This document shows, in pieces, positions 43,837 to 56,449 of a stretch of DNA of 64,000 nucleotides. This DNA comes from Cryptomeria japonica. Taxonomy: Eukaryota; Streptophyta; Pinopsida; Cupressales; Cupressaceae. Both the position numbers and the translations under genes were made by a program. The notes beneath the pieces were generated by a model. It was not told where the DNA came from and did not search any database. It saw only the letters and a program-made list of their open reading frames with translations. Position 1 is the stretch's first letter, and each line of letters starts with the position of its first letter. Location: NCBI RefSeq assembly GCF_030272615.1, contig NC_081408.1, positions 200,222,341 to 200,286,340 on the forward strand, read 5' to 3'.

Positions 43837-46156
43837 AGAATGGGTGTTCTTGGCTATCAAGGAAGATGATTGGGCATTGGAAGAGAATGTACTTGAAGAA
43901 AAGGCCCTTGCTACTAAAATTAAAGATAAGGATGAATGGGTAATTGATAGTGGGTATTCACATCATATGATTGGAGATAAAAAGAAGTTTCTATCTTTGC
44001 AAGAATTTGATGGTGGTCTGGTTAGATTTGGAGATGACAAAGCATGCATGCTCAAAGGAAGAGGAACTATATCATTAGATGGTAAGAACAATACTGATAA
44101 TGTTTATTATGTTGAAGGTTTAAAGCATAATATTTTGAGTGTAAGACAATTGATGGATAAGGGATTCCAATTATAATTCAACGATGGAAAATACAAAATC
44201 ATTAATACATTTGGATTGGTGATTGCAACCAGTACTCAAACAAAAGGTAATATATTTCATTTGAATTTCGATGAGAAGACATGTTTGATTGCACAAATTG
44301 ATGAGAGTTGGCTTTGGCATAAAAGGCTATGTAATATGAATTTTGATTACATGGTTAATATCAGTTCAACTAAAGTAGTTAGAGATATACCTAAGATTGT
44401 GAAGCCCTACAATCCAGTATGTAAGGAATGTCAAATGGGAAAATAGGTCAAAACCTCTTTTAAGAGTATACAAGACAAATTTAATGATGTTCTTGATCTT
44501 ATTCATACTGATTTGTGTGGCCTTGCTAGAATCAAAAGTTTTCAAGGTGATAGATATTTTATGCTAATCATTGATGATTATTATAGAATGATGTGGGTTA
44601 TGTTTCTAAGGGAGAAATATGAGGCTTTTGAAAAGTTTAAAATATTTAAAGCTAATGTTGAAATTGAGACGGGATTGAAGATTAAGTGCTTGAGGTTAGA
44701 TCATGGTGGAGAATTCACATCCGATGAGTTTAATAAATTTTGTGAGAAGCATGTCATAATGATGTTTTATAATCAATAGGAAGAGATAAGTGAAGGAACT
44801 ATAACTGGTACAAAAGTTTGTGGAGTGAACCGGACAACTCAATGGAATGGAGTTGTTGAAAGAAAGAACAAAACTATCTTGGATGTTGTTATAACCATGA
44901 TGATAGAAGCTAATCTACCTCATAACTACTGGAGGGAGGAAGTGAGTACAATATTTTATACATTCAAAAAAGTTCATATCAAAGGGGAAACTGCTAAGAC
45001 ACCTTATGAATTAAGGTTTTGTAATACACCTAAAGTTAAGTATTCAGAACCTTTGGTAGTAAACATTATATCAGGAGAGATAATTTCATTAGCAAATTTG
45101 ATCCTAGATGTAATGAAGGAATATTTCTTGGTTATTCTAATGAAAGAAAATCATATAGATGCTATAAAAAAATAATGTAGAGAATTATGGAGAGTACTAA
45201 TGTCAAGATGGATGAACAAAGTAGAAGTCAAATCAGAATTTATGAGCAAGAGTTGGTAGTGGAAATGATCATAACTGAACCAGGAACACCTTTATCGGAA
45301 AAAAATGTTGAACTAGTTACTTTAGCAGTAATAAAAAATTCAACAGTAACTAAAGAATAGGGAAGAGGAACAAAGAGTCTGAAGACTCCTAGGTATGTAA
45401 GGTTGATTCATTCAGAAGATCAGATCATTGGGGATAAAACCAATGGAGTGATGAAAAGAAGAATATTGGCAGCTGATGAGGTATGTTTAATTTCTCAAGT
45501 TGAACTGGTATCAATAATTGAAGCAAGTAAAGATGAATGTTGGATGAAAAATATGGAAGAAGAATTAGATCAGATAGAAAAGAATAACACATGGATTTTA
45601 GTTCCCCGACCAAACAATAAGAATGTTATTGGAACTAAATGGATTTTTTAGGAATAAATTAAATGAAGATGGACAAGCTGTAAGGAATAAAGCTAGATTG
45701 GTTTGTAAAAGATATTATCATAAGGAAGGAATTGATTAGGGTGAAACATTTGCACCTGTAGCTAGGATTGAAGTTGTAAGATTATTTCTTGCCTATGTTG
45801 CACATAAAAACTACAAGGATTATCAAATGGATGTTAAGTGTTCTTTTCTGAATGGGGATCTTGATGAGGAAGTTTATATTGAGAAACTTGATGTTTTTTC
45901 ACTTTTAGATGATAAAAACATGGTTTGCAGGTTAAAGAAATCCTTATATGGATTGAAATAGACACCTAGAGCTTCATATGGAAGGTTGGACAAATATCTT
46001 TTAAAGCTTGGTTTCACTAAAGGTAATGCTGGTAGTAATCTATATTATAAAATCACTAATGAAGATATACTGATTATTGAGGTCTTTGTTGATGACATTA
46101 TTTTTGAAGGTGAAGATAAGTTGTGCATGAATTTTGCAGAACTTAATAGTGATATC
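43837..46156 (+). pseudogene. Copia 5 pol, 5'-truncated and internally deleted
   Basis: It starts just before the protease (KDEWVIDSGYSHHM, DSG kept). It continues with integrase (WHKRLCNMNF, CKECQMGK, LDHGGEF, WNGVVERKNKTI) and RT (GTKWIF, YQMDVKCSFLNG, LYGLK, VFVDDIIFEGED). A stretch at about 44765-44825 replaces integrase sequence with unrelated bases. Frameshifts lie near 45180-45400 and 45650. RT breaks off after KLCMNFAE at about 46140, joining sequence that belongs after pol, so the RT end and RNase H had already been deleted. Element C is inserted at 46157; the continuation is at 63629. Confidence 0.87.
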
Positions 46157-47571
46157 TATAGACGTCTAAAAATGGTCAATGCTTGTGGAGTCATACTTTA
46201 ACATTTGTGCATTGCCTTATTTTAGGGTTCTTGCGTCGCATTAACATTTCTTCTATGTTGCACACTTGGTCTTTATCATTTGCGAGCATCGAGTCCTTCT
46301 TCTGCATTCGTCATTTTCCTCGCTTTCGAATTAGGTCTTGTCGATAACAATCTTCAGTCATGATTTTGGTCGATCTTATCCTGTCGCATCATGGTGCGTG
46401 CTCATTTATCATCATTTTGGACATCGTCAATTCTAATTGATGATAGAATTAGGGTTTTTTCCTTTTGTCAATCTTTCAATCATCTTTAGCTTGTTAGTAA
46501 TCATTTGTGATTATCAACTTGTCAATCTCATCATTTTGCAATCGATTCATCATTAATCCTTGTCCTTGTCAATCTCATCATTTTGCGATCGATTCGTCAT
46601 CGATCCTTGTCCTTGTCAATCTCATCATTTTGCGATTGATTCGTCATTGATCCTTGTCATCTTCAATCATGTCAATTTGGATCGATTAGTCATTGTTCCT
46701 CGTCAATTGGCACCTATCAATTTGATCTCCTTGTCAATCTTGGTCAATTTGTCATTGATTTTTGTCAACCAATCTCAATCATTTATCAACATTGGTCCTA
46801 TTTCAATTAGAATCATGATCAAACCTACATTAATTTCTTGTTGTCTTGACTTAATTCCTTGTCCTCTTATTTCTAGAGTTTTATGATTTGTTCATTTAAT
46901 CCTTTTCTTCTTCTTTGTGGGATAAATAAATCTATTTATTTAGTCCTAGGTCTCTTTCATGAATTAATTAATGGATGAAAACCTATTAATTAATTCACCT
47001 AATTTCTATTTCATCTTTTTCTTCAATTTTCTAGTTTGCTAATTTCTCCTAATTTCTAATTTCTATTTCTATTTCAATCTTGTCATAATTTGTCATGCAT
47101 TTTGCATAGCAACTTGTCATAATATGTCATAATTTGTCATAGTCCTTGCATAGAAAATTGTCATTTGTCATAATTTTGCCATTCTTGATTTGAATTTCCT
47201 TTCAAATCTCTTCATGCTAATCTTGACCTCTCTCCAATTTGTCTATAAATTGGATGAGTTTCTTCAATCAAGAAATCAATCAATCACATTTTTGAGTAAC
47301 CTTATGCTATGAATTTCATCTCTCAACAACTTGCTTTCCACACGCATTTTGCATTTGTAGGTGAGATACACATCAAATTTGAAGGTGAAAGAAGAACAAT
47401 GGAGCCACATGAAGGAGATATCTGCATCGATTTGCTTCAATTTCATTCAATTTGAATATCTTATCTTTATGTCTTCATTGATTGGATTAGGATTGCTTTC
47501 ATTGCAGTTTTAGGTTTTGTGATTGTCCTGATTGCTATTTGTTTTGATGATTTTCAATTTCCTGATCTACA
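46157..47571 (+). repeat. 5' LTR of element C
   Basis: It starts TATAGACGTCTAAAA (3' LTR: TGTAGACATCTAAAA, so the terminal TG is mutated) and ends TCCTGATCTACA. It has a TATAAAT box at 47244, AT palindromes at 46923-46942 and 46961-46996, and a ~51-bp minisatellite (about 46514-46670, three copies) that has two copies in the 3' LTR, which explains most of the 82-bp length difference. Confidence 0.92.
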
Positions 47572-47574
47572 TTT

Positions 47575-47599
47575 TGGTGAACTCGATGTGAAACTAACC
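47575..47599 (+). promoter_or_regulatory. Primer binding site of element C, tRNA-Trp type
   Basis: TGGTGAACTCGATGTGAA lies three bases after the LTR. It fits the complement of the 3' end of plant nuclear tRNA-Trp (TGGTGAACCCGACGTGAA, from memory) with two mismatches, both C-to-T. This differs from the initiator-Met sites of the copia elements here. Confidence 0.7.
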
Positions 47600-49414
47600 C
47601 CTTAACCATGTTTTGAGTACTTTTGAGCTGTTTGTAGGTGAAAAACTCAAGAAACAAGGTGACTCAGAGCTTTCTGGGCACTTTTGCGCCTATGTTTATG
47701 GGTTTTGTGCCTCTATAGATGGGTTCTATGCCTATGTTGATGGGTTCTGTGCCTGTGTTGATGGGTTTTTCACCTGTGTTGATGGGTTCTACACCTGTGT
47801 TGAGTCATTCTGCAATTGTGTAAGGCCAGAAATAGATGTAAAATAAGTTGTTTTTACTTGCAAGTTTGTTTATTTTCATTCTCTTTCTTCCATTCTAGTT
47901 TTTCTTTGGTACTAATTCTCTGTGTAGCATCTTGGCGTTACGTGTGACGAAGACTAAAAATGCAACTACTAACAAATCTTATGCAGGACGCAGTCAAAGA
48001 TTCTCATTAAAACATCTTGCTTGTAATTTTTAATGTAGTTGCACACTTCATTTCTTAAAGGTTAATGAACACCATGCATGCTTTCCTTGTTTTTAATTTG
48101 ATTTCATGTTTTAACTCTTAGAACTGGGCCTGCCTCCCGATTTGCTTGGCACTTTGCACAAGCATTGGTGAGAGGGAACGACCCAAAGTGGTGACGGGCT
48201 AAAGCCAAGCTCTTCCGAACCACTCTAAATAACTGTGGATGCAATGAAAGTTGTAGACAATGGGTGCTGGAATGGTATTGCGATGATTTGTTCACCGGAT
48301 CAATACCCACCTGAACAGATGCCCTTACTAGAATCTCTTGCTTTTAGATGCCAAAATCCTTTTATCTGTTGGCTCAGGCGTTGTGATACACGCATGCTGA
48401 AGACACCTCTCATGTACTCCTCAGTTAGAGATAGCAAGTTCTTGGGAAGTGATGCCCCTTGAACTTGAAGCTTGGTATGCCCAAGAAGTGAGTGCAATGT
48501 AGGGGGGAGCCAGTGCTACCAAGCGTCTAGCTATCCGGCTGAGTGTTGTATTTTATGGTTAGAGGGTTCAATAGATTTTGTCCTTGTTAGCCATAGGATT
48601 TGTTGTGAATGTGCTTGATTATCTTGAGTTAAAGTCAAACAAACATTTTGTCTTCCATGATTGTCAAAGGTTAAATAAAAAACAAACTTTCAAAAGTGCT
48701 CATAATCAACTTGGGTTTTCAAAATCCAAACAAAAGTCCAAATTTGTCCAAGTATTCATCCAACATTTGAACATGGCTTGTCAAAACATTGAATATCTTT
48801 GTTTCAAAATTTATGTCACTTTAGGCTAGGTTTTGCATAGTCCAACTTAGGTCCTAGGACATATTGTCATCTTCCTTCATTTTAGTCCTTGTCATTGCAA
48901 GTGTCCTCATTTTGTACTTAGGTTTAAAAATCATTTCCCTAGGTTTGCATTTCATTGTCATACCCAAGCTAGATTTCCATTTTGTTTTGATAAGCATTGC
49001 CTTCTTGCATTTAGTCTCAAAATTTGGTTTGTCAAACTTGAAAAATCAAAACTTTGGATGATACCCTAAGTTGTTGTTAGGGAGTTTTGAACTTGTCTAA
49101 AATTTGTCCTAATATCATTTTTTTTGTCAAACCTAGCTTAGTATCCAAGCATATAGGTGAGACATTGTCAATTTGTCCTATTTTCATTTGGTCCTTTGTC
49201 CTTTAAGGTCTTGGCTTCATTCCAAATTCCCAAGGTTGAGTCTTTAGGTTTGCATTCCAAAAAGTTTGTCCAAATCTTGAAAAACAACAAAAACATAGGT
49301 TACATTCTTGTCATAGATTACATTTTCATCTATTTAGGTTGCATTTAGTTGCATATCATACATCATCCTTTTAAAATCAAAAAAATCCCAAAGATATTGC
49401 ATTTGCATAGTGAC
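47600..49414 (+). other. Leader of element C
   Basis: No gene. It holds a 21-bp minisatellite (47680-47815), a block shared with leader A (48300-48620), and T-rich DNA with many TTGTC/GTCAA words (48840-49340). An in-frame ATG at 49349 precedes the chosen gag start by 22 codons. Confidence 0.6.
47680..47815 (+). repeat. 21-bp minisatellite in leader C
   Basis: About six copies of a unit like GTTGATGGGTTCTGTGCCTGT, with variants GGGTTTTTCACC and GGGTTCTATGCC. The unit is a multiple of three, giving a repetitive Cys/Asp/Gly/Phe frame that I do not regard as a gene. Confidence 0.8.
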
Positions 49415-52400
49415 ATGCCTATTGAAACAAGGTCAAAATCTAAGAAGATGGGGGAACCAACATATCAACCCATTGACAATGTATCAAACTCACAGTTTCA
49501 ACCTAGTCAAACATTACAAGTTGAAGGTTCGTCAAACACATCATTACCACAATATGGAATGGTTCAACTTGGACCACCTCCGTTATATGAGCCAGTGTTT
49601 GTACCCATGAAACTGGGATATGGGAGTGTTCCACCAACACCAAGGGAAAATGCACCTTTTGATTGGAATCAACTGAACCTGCAACAAGAAATTCAAACTC
49701 AAACATTACATGAGGAACAAACTCTTTCACAAGGATTTGGTTCAGATCAAGGCATTCAACAAGAAATAAATCCAAATGTTTTACCAGATTCTTCATCAGA
49801 TTCCGATGCTTCCGATGATATTGATATGTTCCTTAAAGATCCAAAGTTGACAAAAAAGATGGATAAATTCTTGAACAAGGTCTTTAAGATGTTTCCACAA
49901 AAATATTTGATATGATGAGTAATGTGACCTCCTCAAATGAGAAAATTAATGTGCAAAAATAACAAGGTGGTGAGCTGTTAAGTTTCTCTCCACATCCAAA
50001 TGAAGAAAATGTGCAACAAGAACCTCAACACACCTTGATGAGTAAGCGTGCTTCAAAAACTTTGACAGTGACTATTCCACAAAAGTCAGCATTTGAAACA
50101 ATAAACAATCCATTATTTAATACAACTCCTTTAGCACAAGATCAAATGATGGCCACAAAAATGTTGACAACTGTCCCTCAACAAGAAATGATTCCTTGAA
50201 TAATTGCAAGTGGATCAAAATCTAAGATGCAAGAAAGCTTTACAACTGGAATGCCTGATCTTACGAATGTTCAAAACAATTCTACAATGCAACAAAGTTT
50301 CTATGTCCCATCAAGTTCAATATGTTTGGCAAATACTCAAGTACCCATTATGCAAAATACTGTGACAGATCCTTTGATAGTGGCAACACAAAGAGCCACA
50401 AATAGTGGTGTGCACCAACAAGTGTTGCAATAATTGAGGAATGCACAAAGGGCACAATCGAATGCACAACAACAACAATATCACATTCAGCAACACATTG
50501 TAGTGTCTTCTGCATGATTACAAGTTAATTCAAACTTGTAACCAACACAATGGATTGGACAAACAACACAGCAAGTCAATGCAAGTGCCATCCCCCATCT
50601 CAAGGAGAAACAACAGAAACCTCCCAAACAAAGTTTTTTGCAAATGATGGGATTTACATCAGGACAACAACAGTTGGCACAAAGTCAGCAAATTCCAATT
50701 CGTCGGCATCAACAGCAACATGTGCCTCAATATGGGTCGGGCAAAACAAGTTATCATACATCACAACCACAACTGATGTCCATGCAATATAAACAACACC
50801 CTCAACTGCAATATCAACCAAGGCTACAAATGATGATCCCACCACAAGAAGCACAACAAAAGGATCAATGTCAAGGCATGGCACAACCATAGCAACAAGA
50901 GCTGTATCAAGAACTTTATATGCCAGAGACACCAAAGACAGTAATTTTAGAGCATCAATAGCCAATGGAGAGCATGATGTATCGACAAAAAGTACACCCA
51001 AGAGTGAATGATGAACTTCCAAAATCTTCGCTATCTGACACAATTGCACAATAGCTTGAGAAGTTGCAATGATAAGTCGACGCATTGGAAACCAAAGGGA
51101 CAAAGAAATTATACACAGATCAAGATTTATGTCCTAATCCATTTGACAAGAGCTTGTACATGCCTCCCTTTCCTAAGCATTTTGAGGCACCTAATTTTGA
51201 GAAATATAAAGGGAATGACAATCCAAAAGACCATATTTGAGCATTTTTCACAGCATGTACTGAAGTGAGCTATGAGGAAACATATTTGATGCACTTATTC
51301 ACATGAAGTCTCACAGGACAAGCTTTGGATTGGTATTGGCATTTTGCCAGGGAACATAAAGACATGGTCAGAATTGGTTCAAAAGTTTATATCCCACTTC
51401 GCATTCAACATTGACAGTGAAGTGACCATGTAAGATTTATGCAACACCAAGCAAAAGAAAGGTGAACCATTAGTGACTTTCTTACAAAGATGGCAAAGCT
51501 TGTACAGTCGTTCTTCCCTAGATATACCTGAAGAACAACAAGTGAACTTATTTATTCAAAATTTGGTCCCAGAAATTATGTATGAGCTCAAATTGAAAAG
51601 TCCTAGTACCATTGAGAAGCTCATTAAGAAAGGGATGAACATTGAAACTGCTCTTGAATCTAAGGGACTCATTAAACTCAACAAAGATAGTGATAACACA
51701 AACAATTCAGGGGACAAAAATAGATTTTGGTACAAAAACAAGAATGTCACTAATGATGGAGTTGTCGACGCAAGAGCAGTGAATGCAAATCAACCCACAT
51801 TCATGATAAAGAAATTGAGTGCTCCTAATATGTTGGCTATGCAACAAAATCAGACACAAGCAAGCAATGTTACTCAACAGCCGCAATACCAATAGTATAA
51901 TCAACAACAAGGTCAGCAACAAAACCAACAACGAAAACCTTTCAGATCAAGGGATGGGCCTCCTCGATAGTTTATGCCATTGGGAGAGCCTGTTGAGTCA
52001 GTAATGAAACAATTAATACAAGCAAATTTTATCAAGTTACTAGATGTCAAGGAAGAACCATTGGTAAAGCCGCATTGGTGGAATGATAATGCATATTGTG
52101 AATACCATCGGTCAAAAGGACATAAAACCACAACATGTTTTCAATTGAAACATATGATTCAAGACTTGTTAGATCAAGGAGTAATCGAGGTAGACCCACC
52201 CAACACAACCTCTAACACTAATCATACAATTTTCAAAATGCCTTTGCTTGATCATGACAAGGGTAAAACATCTTCTTCAAACTCTACCCAAACAGTGAAT
52301 CTTAATTATGCAAATACTGGTTATAACAATGTCATAAATTATTTTCGAGCGTCAAATGAGTATGTTTCCACCATAAGCATAAAGGGACAAGATCCTTCTT

Positions 52401-52621
52401 GCACAGTCACCACTCGTCGATCCAAAATAGTCCTAAAAGGAGCTCCTGCAATTCCTCCCAAATCAACTCCTATGAGTCACTATAATCTCCTAGATCATCT
52501 GGGAAAGACACCTGCACAAATATCAATTCTTGAGTTGTTGAAAATGTCCCCTATGCATCGCGCAGTCCTAGATAAAGCTTTAACTGAGTCCACTATCCCA
52601 ACAAACATTGATGTTGACTAG
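49415..52621 (+). pseudogene. Gag of element C
   Basis: Start MPIETRSKSKKMGEPTYQP, chosen because gag of element A begins MVETR; the frame is also open from 49349. The N-terminal ~170 residues end in an acidic Ser/Asp stretch (PDSSSDSDASDDID). A Gln/Thr-rich low-complexity part follows (49920-51000), broken by stops and frame changes. The conserved capsid-like domain covers about 51150-51680 (FEAPNFEKYKGNDNPK, LTGQALDWYW, FLQRWQSLYSRSSLDIPEEQ, NLVPEIMYELKLKSP). A zinc-knuckle-like CEYHRSKGHKTTTC lies at about 52097-52140. A frame change occurs before 51473; from there all downstream parts share one frame. Confidence 0.82.
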
Positions 52622-53611
52622 TTTCAAGCTCGAATTAGACATCTAGCTGCTTCCCAACACGTTGCCTTTTCTAATAATGATATTTCCCCTGATAAGCTCC
52701 CTCATAATGATCCTTTACATCTTGAAGTCTTTGTCCATAATTGCAAGATCTGACAAGTCTTGATAGATGGTGGAGCAAGTCTTAACATCTGTACCTTGAG
52801 AGTAGTCATTGGTCTTGGTTATACAGAAAATGACATTGATTCTTCCCAAAGAATAACAATCAAAGCATATGATGATGTTGAGTGCCCATCTGAAGGGGTA
52901 ATTTCATTGCCTATCAGAGTCGGTCTAGTGATAGAAAACACTTTCCTATAGGTCCTAGACCTCGTTCTCCCTTACAATATGATTCTTGGCCATCCATGGA
53001 TCCACGCAATGAAAGCAGTTCCATCTACTTATCGTCAGTGTTTAAAATATCCTTACAATGGGACTGAGATAACAATTCCAGGAGATTGTAATCCATTTCA
53101 ATTTTGTGCTAATCTAAAGGATTCCCCACAACAACAAGTCCTAGTCAATAGAGAGGCCCACTCACATAATTATGTGGATCCTAATGAGTTGTTAGATGCT
53201 GTCAAAGGAAAATTGAAGATACAGGACCAAGGATGCAGAGAGTATTCAATGGCTCAAACATTCCTCATTGGGAATTTACCAATATCTCCAAAATCACATG
53301 GCAAACCACATTTGTTGCAAAAGGAACCTAAGCTAGTCATTTAATATCAGCCCCCCACTACATTTACAAAATGGGGTGAACTTAACAAAGAAACTTTGGA
53401 TGATGATGTAATAGATTGGCTTTATAAGGATCAAACTGATACACCACCTGTCAAGTTGCTAGTGGAGCGATATGGAAAAGGGTTTACTATACTGCAGAAA
53501 AAGGGATATGATGGCTGTAGTGGTTTGGGCCCTGACAAGAAAGGAAGACTAGAACCTATTATACCTCAGATGCGACATCCAACTTTAGGTTTAGGTTTTG
53601 TACCATTGTGA
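52622..53611 (+). pseudogene. Aspartic protease and G-patch of element C
   Basis: The protease has VLIDGGASLNICT (active-site Asp in a DGG variant) and VLDLVLPYNMILGHPWIHA (the flap/ILG motif), spanning about 52754-53020. About 120 residues later, a G-patch follows: LVERYGKGFTILQKKGYDG, GLGPDKKGRLEPI and GLGFVPL (53455-53611). G-patches bind nucleic acid and occur in some plant gypsy polyproteins. Stops at 52751, 52949, 53342 and 53609 lie in the same frame. Confidence 0.8.
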
Positions 53612-54490
53612 ATTGGAACCTCATCTACCAAAGTGACCACGTGTGGAAAGGGGCATGACTCTGATGATGAAACAACAGCTGAGGATACCCAACTTGAAAC
53701 TGATTCCAATGAATGGGAGTGGAGTTCTTTTTCTTCTAGCTCCTATGCCCTTGAAAATGTTTTCCTTGACCTTGATGATTTGCCCATGGAAGACAAACAT
53801 GAAATAACTTCCCCTCCCAAAATGTGTCCTAATGCTTGGATAGAGTCATTCTCAGACCCAAGCTCAGAATCAAATACGAGCAGTTCAGATAGTGATGCCA
53901 CAGACATTTCTATTCTTACCATCTCGGCCTTAACTCTCCTTGAAACTAATGCTGACATGCCCCTCATCTATCCACAGCTTATCCAACATGACCAACAAGA
54001 ACCACTTAAATTGGATTGTTTACAAAATGATGAAGCCATTGCAAAATTCCTTGGACTATGGGAAGGCATACCACGAGGCGATCATAAGGTAGGGTTTGCT
54101 ATTGATTTAGATTCCATAGCATATTTTGGGGAGTTAACTCCATCTTCTAGTCATAAAAATGAAAAAGAAAAAGAAAAAGTAAAAAATCAAAAGAATGGGT
54201 CTTTGAGTGAAAACCGTAAGGCACTCTCTGACCATGAAAAAGTAAAAATAAAAGATGTACCTGCGGGTGAAAACCTCTCTGTGGTGCCCAAAGGTGGAAG
54301 ATTGGACATACCCTTGTCAAGTCAAGATAAATCAACATTGCTTGTGGAAATGACCAAAGAGATAAATTTGAATACACCTGACAACCCTAAGGTCATTCAT
54401 TTTGCTGCTTCTCTATCAAAATAAGAAAAGATAGATTTTGTCAATTTCTTTCTTGAGAAGAAGATTAGTTTTGCATGGTCTTATGCAGAT
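53612..54490 (+). pseudogene. Acidic linker between protease and RT of element C
   Basis: One open stretch (53633-54424) is Ser/Asp/Glu-rich (WEWSSFSSSSYALENVFLDL, SDPSSESNTSSSDSDATDIS), then Lys/Glu-rich (HKNEKEKEKVKNQK). It has no catalytic domain. GGTGAAAACC at 54265 recalls the motif found after pol. The frame joins RT through a single TAA at 54422. Confidence 0.6.
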
Positions 54491-55250
54491 ATGCCCGACC
54501 TTGATCTAGAATTAGTCCTTCATCACTTGCCATTAAAATCAGATGCCAAGCCCATCAAACAAAATCTCGAAAAGATGCATCCCCAGGTGGCTCTCTTAGT
54601 CAAAGTAGAACTCAAAAAATTATTAGATGTGGGCTTTATCAGACCAATTGATTGTGCAGATTGGATTTCAAATTTGGTACCAGTTAGCAAAGTAACTGGG
54701 GGTATAAGAATCTGTATGGATTTTAGGGATCTCAATAAAGCATGCCCTAAAGATGACTTTCCACTGCCAAATATAGACATCATAGTTGACATGACTGTCG
54801 GATATGAGATGCTATCATTGATGGATGGTTTTTCTAGATATAATCAAATTCGCATTGCTCCTAAAGATCAACATAAGACTACATTCACATGTGCTTGGGG
54901 TACCTACTACTGGAATGTGATGCCCTTTGACCTTAAAAATGCTGGAGCAACATATCAAAGAGCTATGACAACAAATTTCCATGATTTAATGCATACTTTG
55001 ATGGAAGACTATGTTGATGACCTATTATGCAAATCCGTCACAAGAGATAGTCATCTAGCCATCCTTGGCCCAATCTTTGATCGAATGGAAACCTACAAGC
55101 TCAGACTCAACCCAAAGAAATGTGTCTTTGGTGTCACAACTGACAAATTATTAGGGTACATTGTTTCTCACAAAGGTATCAAAGTAGACCCCGAAAAAGT
55201 TAAAGCCATAATGGATATGCCTCCTCCTTCCAATATCCCTCAACTAAGAA
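54491..55250 (+). pseudogene. Reverse transcriptase of element C
   Basis: Open through the whole domain. Motifs: DAKPIKQNLEKMHP, GFIRPIDCADWISNLVPVSK, GGIRICMDFRDLNKACPKDD, LPNIDIIVDMT, MDGFSRYNQI, FTCAWGTYYWNVMPFDLKNA (PFG expected, so one Gly-to-Asp change), GATYQRAM, active site EDYVDDLL (about 55004-55027, both Asp kept), and LNPKKCVFGVTTDKLLGYIV. It copies element RNA into DNA in virus-like particles. This is the best-preserved enzyme domain in the window. Confidence 0.92.
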
Positions 55251-55835
55251 GTCTACAAGGGAAGTTACAGTCAATCCACTGGTTTATAGCTCAATTGGCA
55301 GACAAATGTCATCCCTTCCAACATTTATTACATAAAGGTGTCACTTTTAAATGGACTGAGCAATATCAATCAGCATTTCAAACTCTCAAGGATTATCTAA
55401 TGTCACCACCTATTCTAATGCCTCCTATAGTAGGGAAGCCATTCATATTGTATATCTCTACAACTGAAATGGCACTAGGAGTTCTCTTAGCCCAACAGGA
55501 TGAGAAAGGAAAAGAACGGGCTATTTATTATATCAGTCAGACACTAGTGGGCTATGAACTGAATTATTCAACTATTGAACATGCATGTTTAGTAGTGGTA
55601 TTTGCAACACAGAAGCTTCGACATTATATGTTAAATCATCAGACATTGCTAGTTGCAAAAATTGATTCCTTGAAATACTTGTTTAGCAGGGCAGCTTTGA
55701 CAAGTCGCCTGGCAAAGTGGGTCATGATCCTAAGTGAGTTTGATATTGAGTACATTGAGAGAAAGGCAATAAAAGGACAAATCATAGCGGATCAACTTAC
55801 AGAGGCACCTATTCATGATGATCATCCAATGTTGA
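55251..55835 (+). pseudogene. RNase H of element C
   Basis: It follows RT without a stop. Motifs: LQGKLQSIHWFIAQLADKC, FKWTEQYQSAFQTLKDYL, LYISTTEMALGVLLAQQDEK (first catalytic Asp apparently Glu), AIYYISQTLVGYELNYSTIE, KLRHYMLNHQTLLVAK and a C-terminal KWVMILSEFDIEYIERKAIK. It degrades RNA in RNA-DNA hybrids. The loss of the usual Asp at D-x-A-x-G suggests damage, or a division of work with the second RNase H. Confidence 0.8.
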
Positions 55836-55877
55836 CTGATTTTCCAGATGAATCAGTCTTTGTTGTCACATCTTCTA

Positions 55878-56290
55878 ATGAATTGAAATTATATTTTGAT
55901 GGATCCCATACCAAATTTGGGTTAGGGGTAGGTAATTTATTTGTAACCCATCAAGGTGATGCTATTCCCAAATCCTAAAAAATAACTTTCCATTGCACCA
56001 ATAATATTGTAGAATACGAAGCTTTGGTCACAGGACTCCAAGTAGCAATCCAAAGGAATATTACAAATTTGTAAGTCTATGGAGATTCCCAGTTAGTCAT
56101 CCATCAAGTGAATGATGACTATGAAATGAAGGATGAAAAGCTTCTTCCCTAAAAGCATATGGTGGATTTATTCAAGACAAAATTTACTGATATCCATTTC
56201 AGTCAAGTTCCAAGAATACAAAACAAGTCCGTAGATGCTATGGTAGTTATTGCTTCCATGTTAAATATGCCCCACAATATCGACAGATGT
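55878..56290 (+). pseudogene. Archaeal-type second RNase H of element C
   Basis: LKLYFDGSHTKFGLGVG (Asp), NNIVEYEALVTGLQVAIQ (Glu), VYGDSQLVIHQVND (Asp) and QNKSVDAMVVIASML (last Asp). All four acidic residues are visible, though stops occur at 55976, near 56073 and near 56151, all in one frame. Its place between RNase H and integrase is the usual Tat arrangement. Confidence 0.85.
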
Positions 56291-56449
56291 GAATTTTTGG
56301 TCAAACAGTTGCTTGTCCCTTCTTTTGAAATTTCGATAGCAGATGTGATGTGTGTTCTTGTTGGTCCTAATTTCCTGTGGTACAATGACATCTATCAGTA
56401 TTTGAAATCCCAAACCTTATCACCTAACCTTTCCTCTAACCAATGTTGA

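Noticed and set aside
47613-47846. Cys/Asp/Gly-repeat frame in the leader of element C
   Set aside because: It follows from a 21-bp minisatellite in frame; no signal or domain, and the leader of element A does not keep it.
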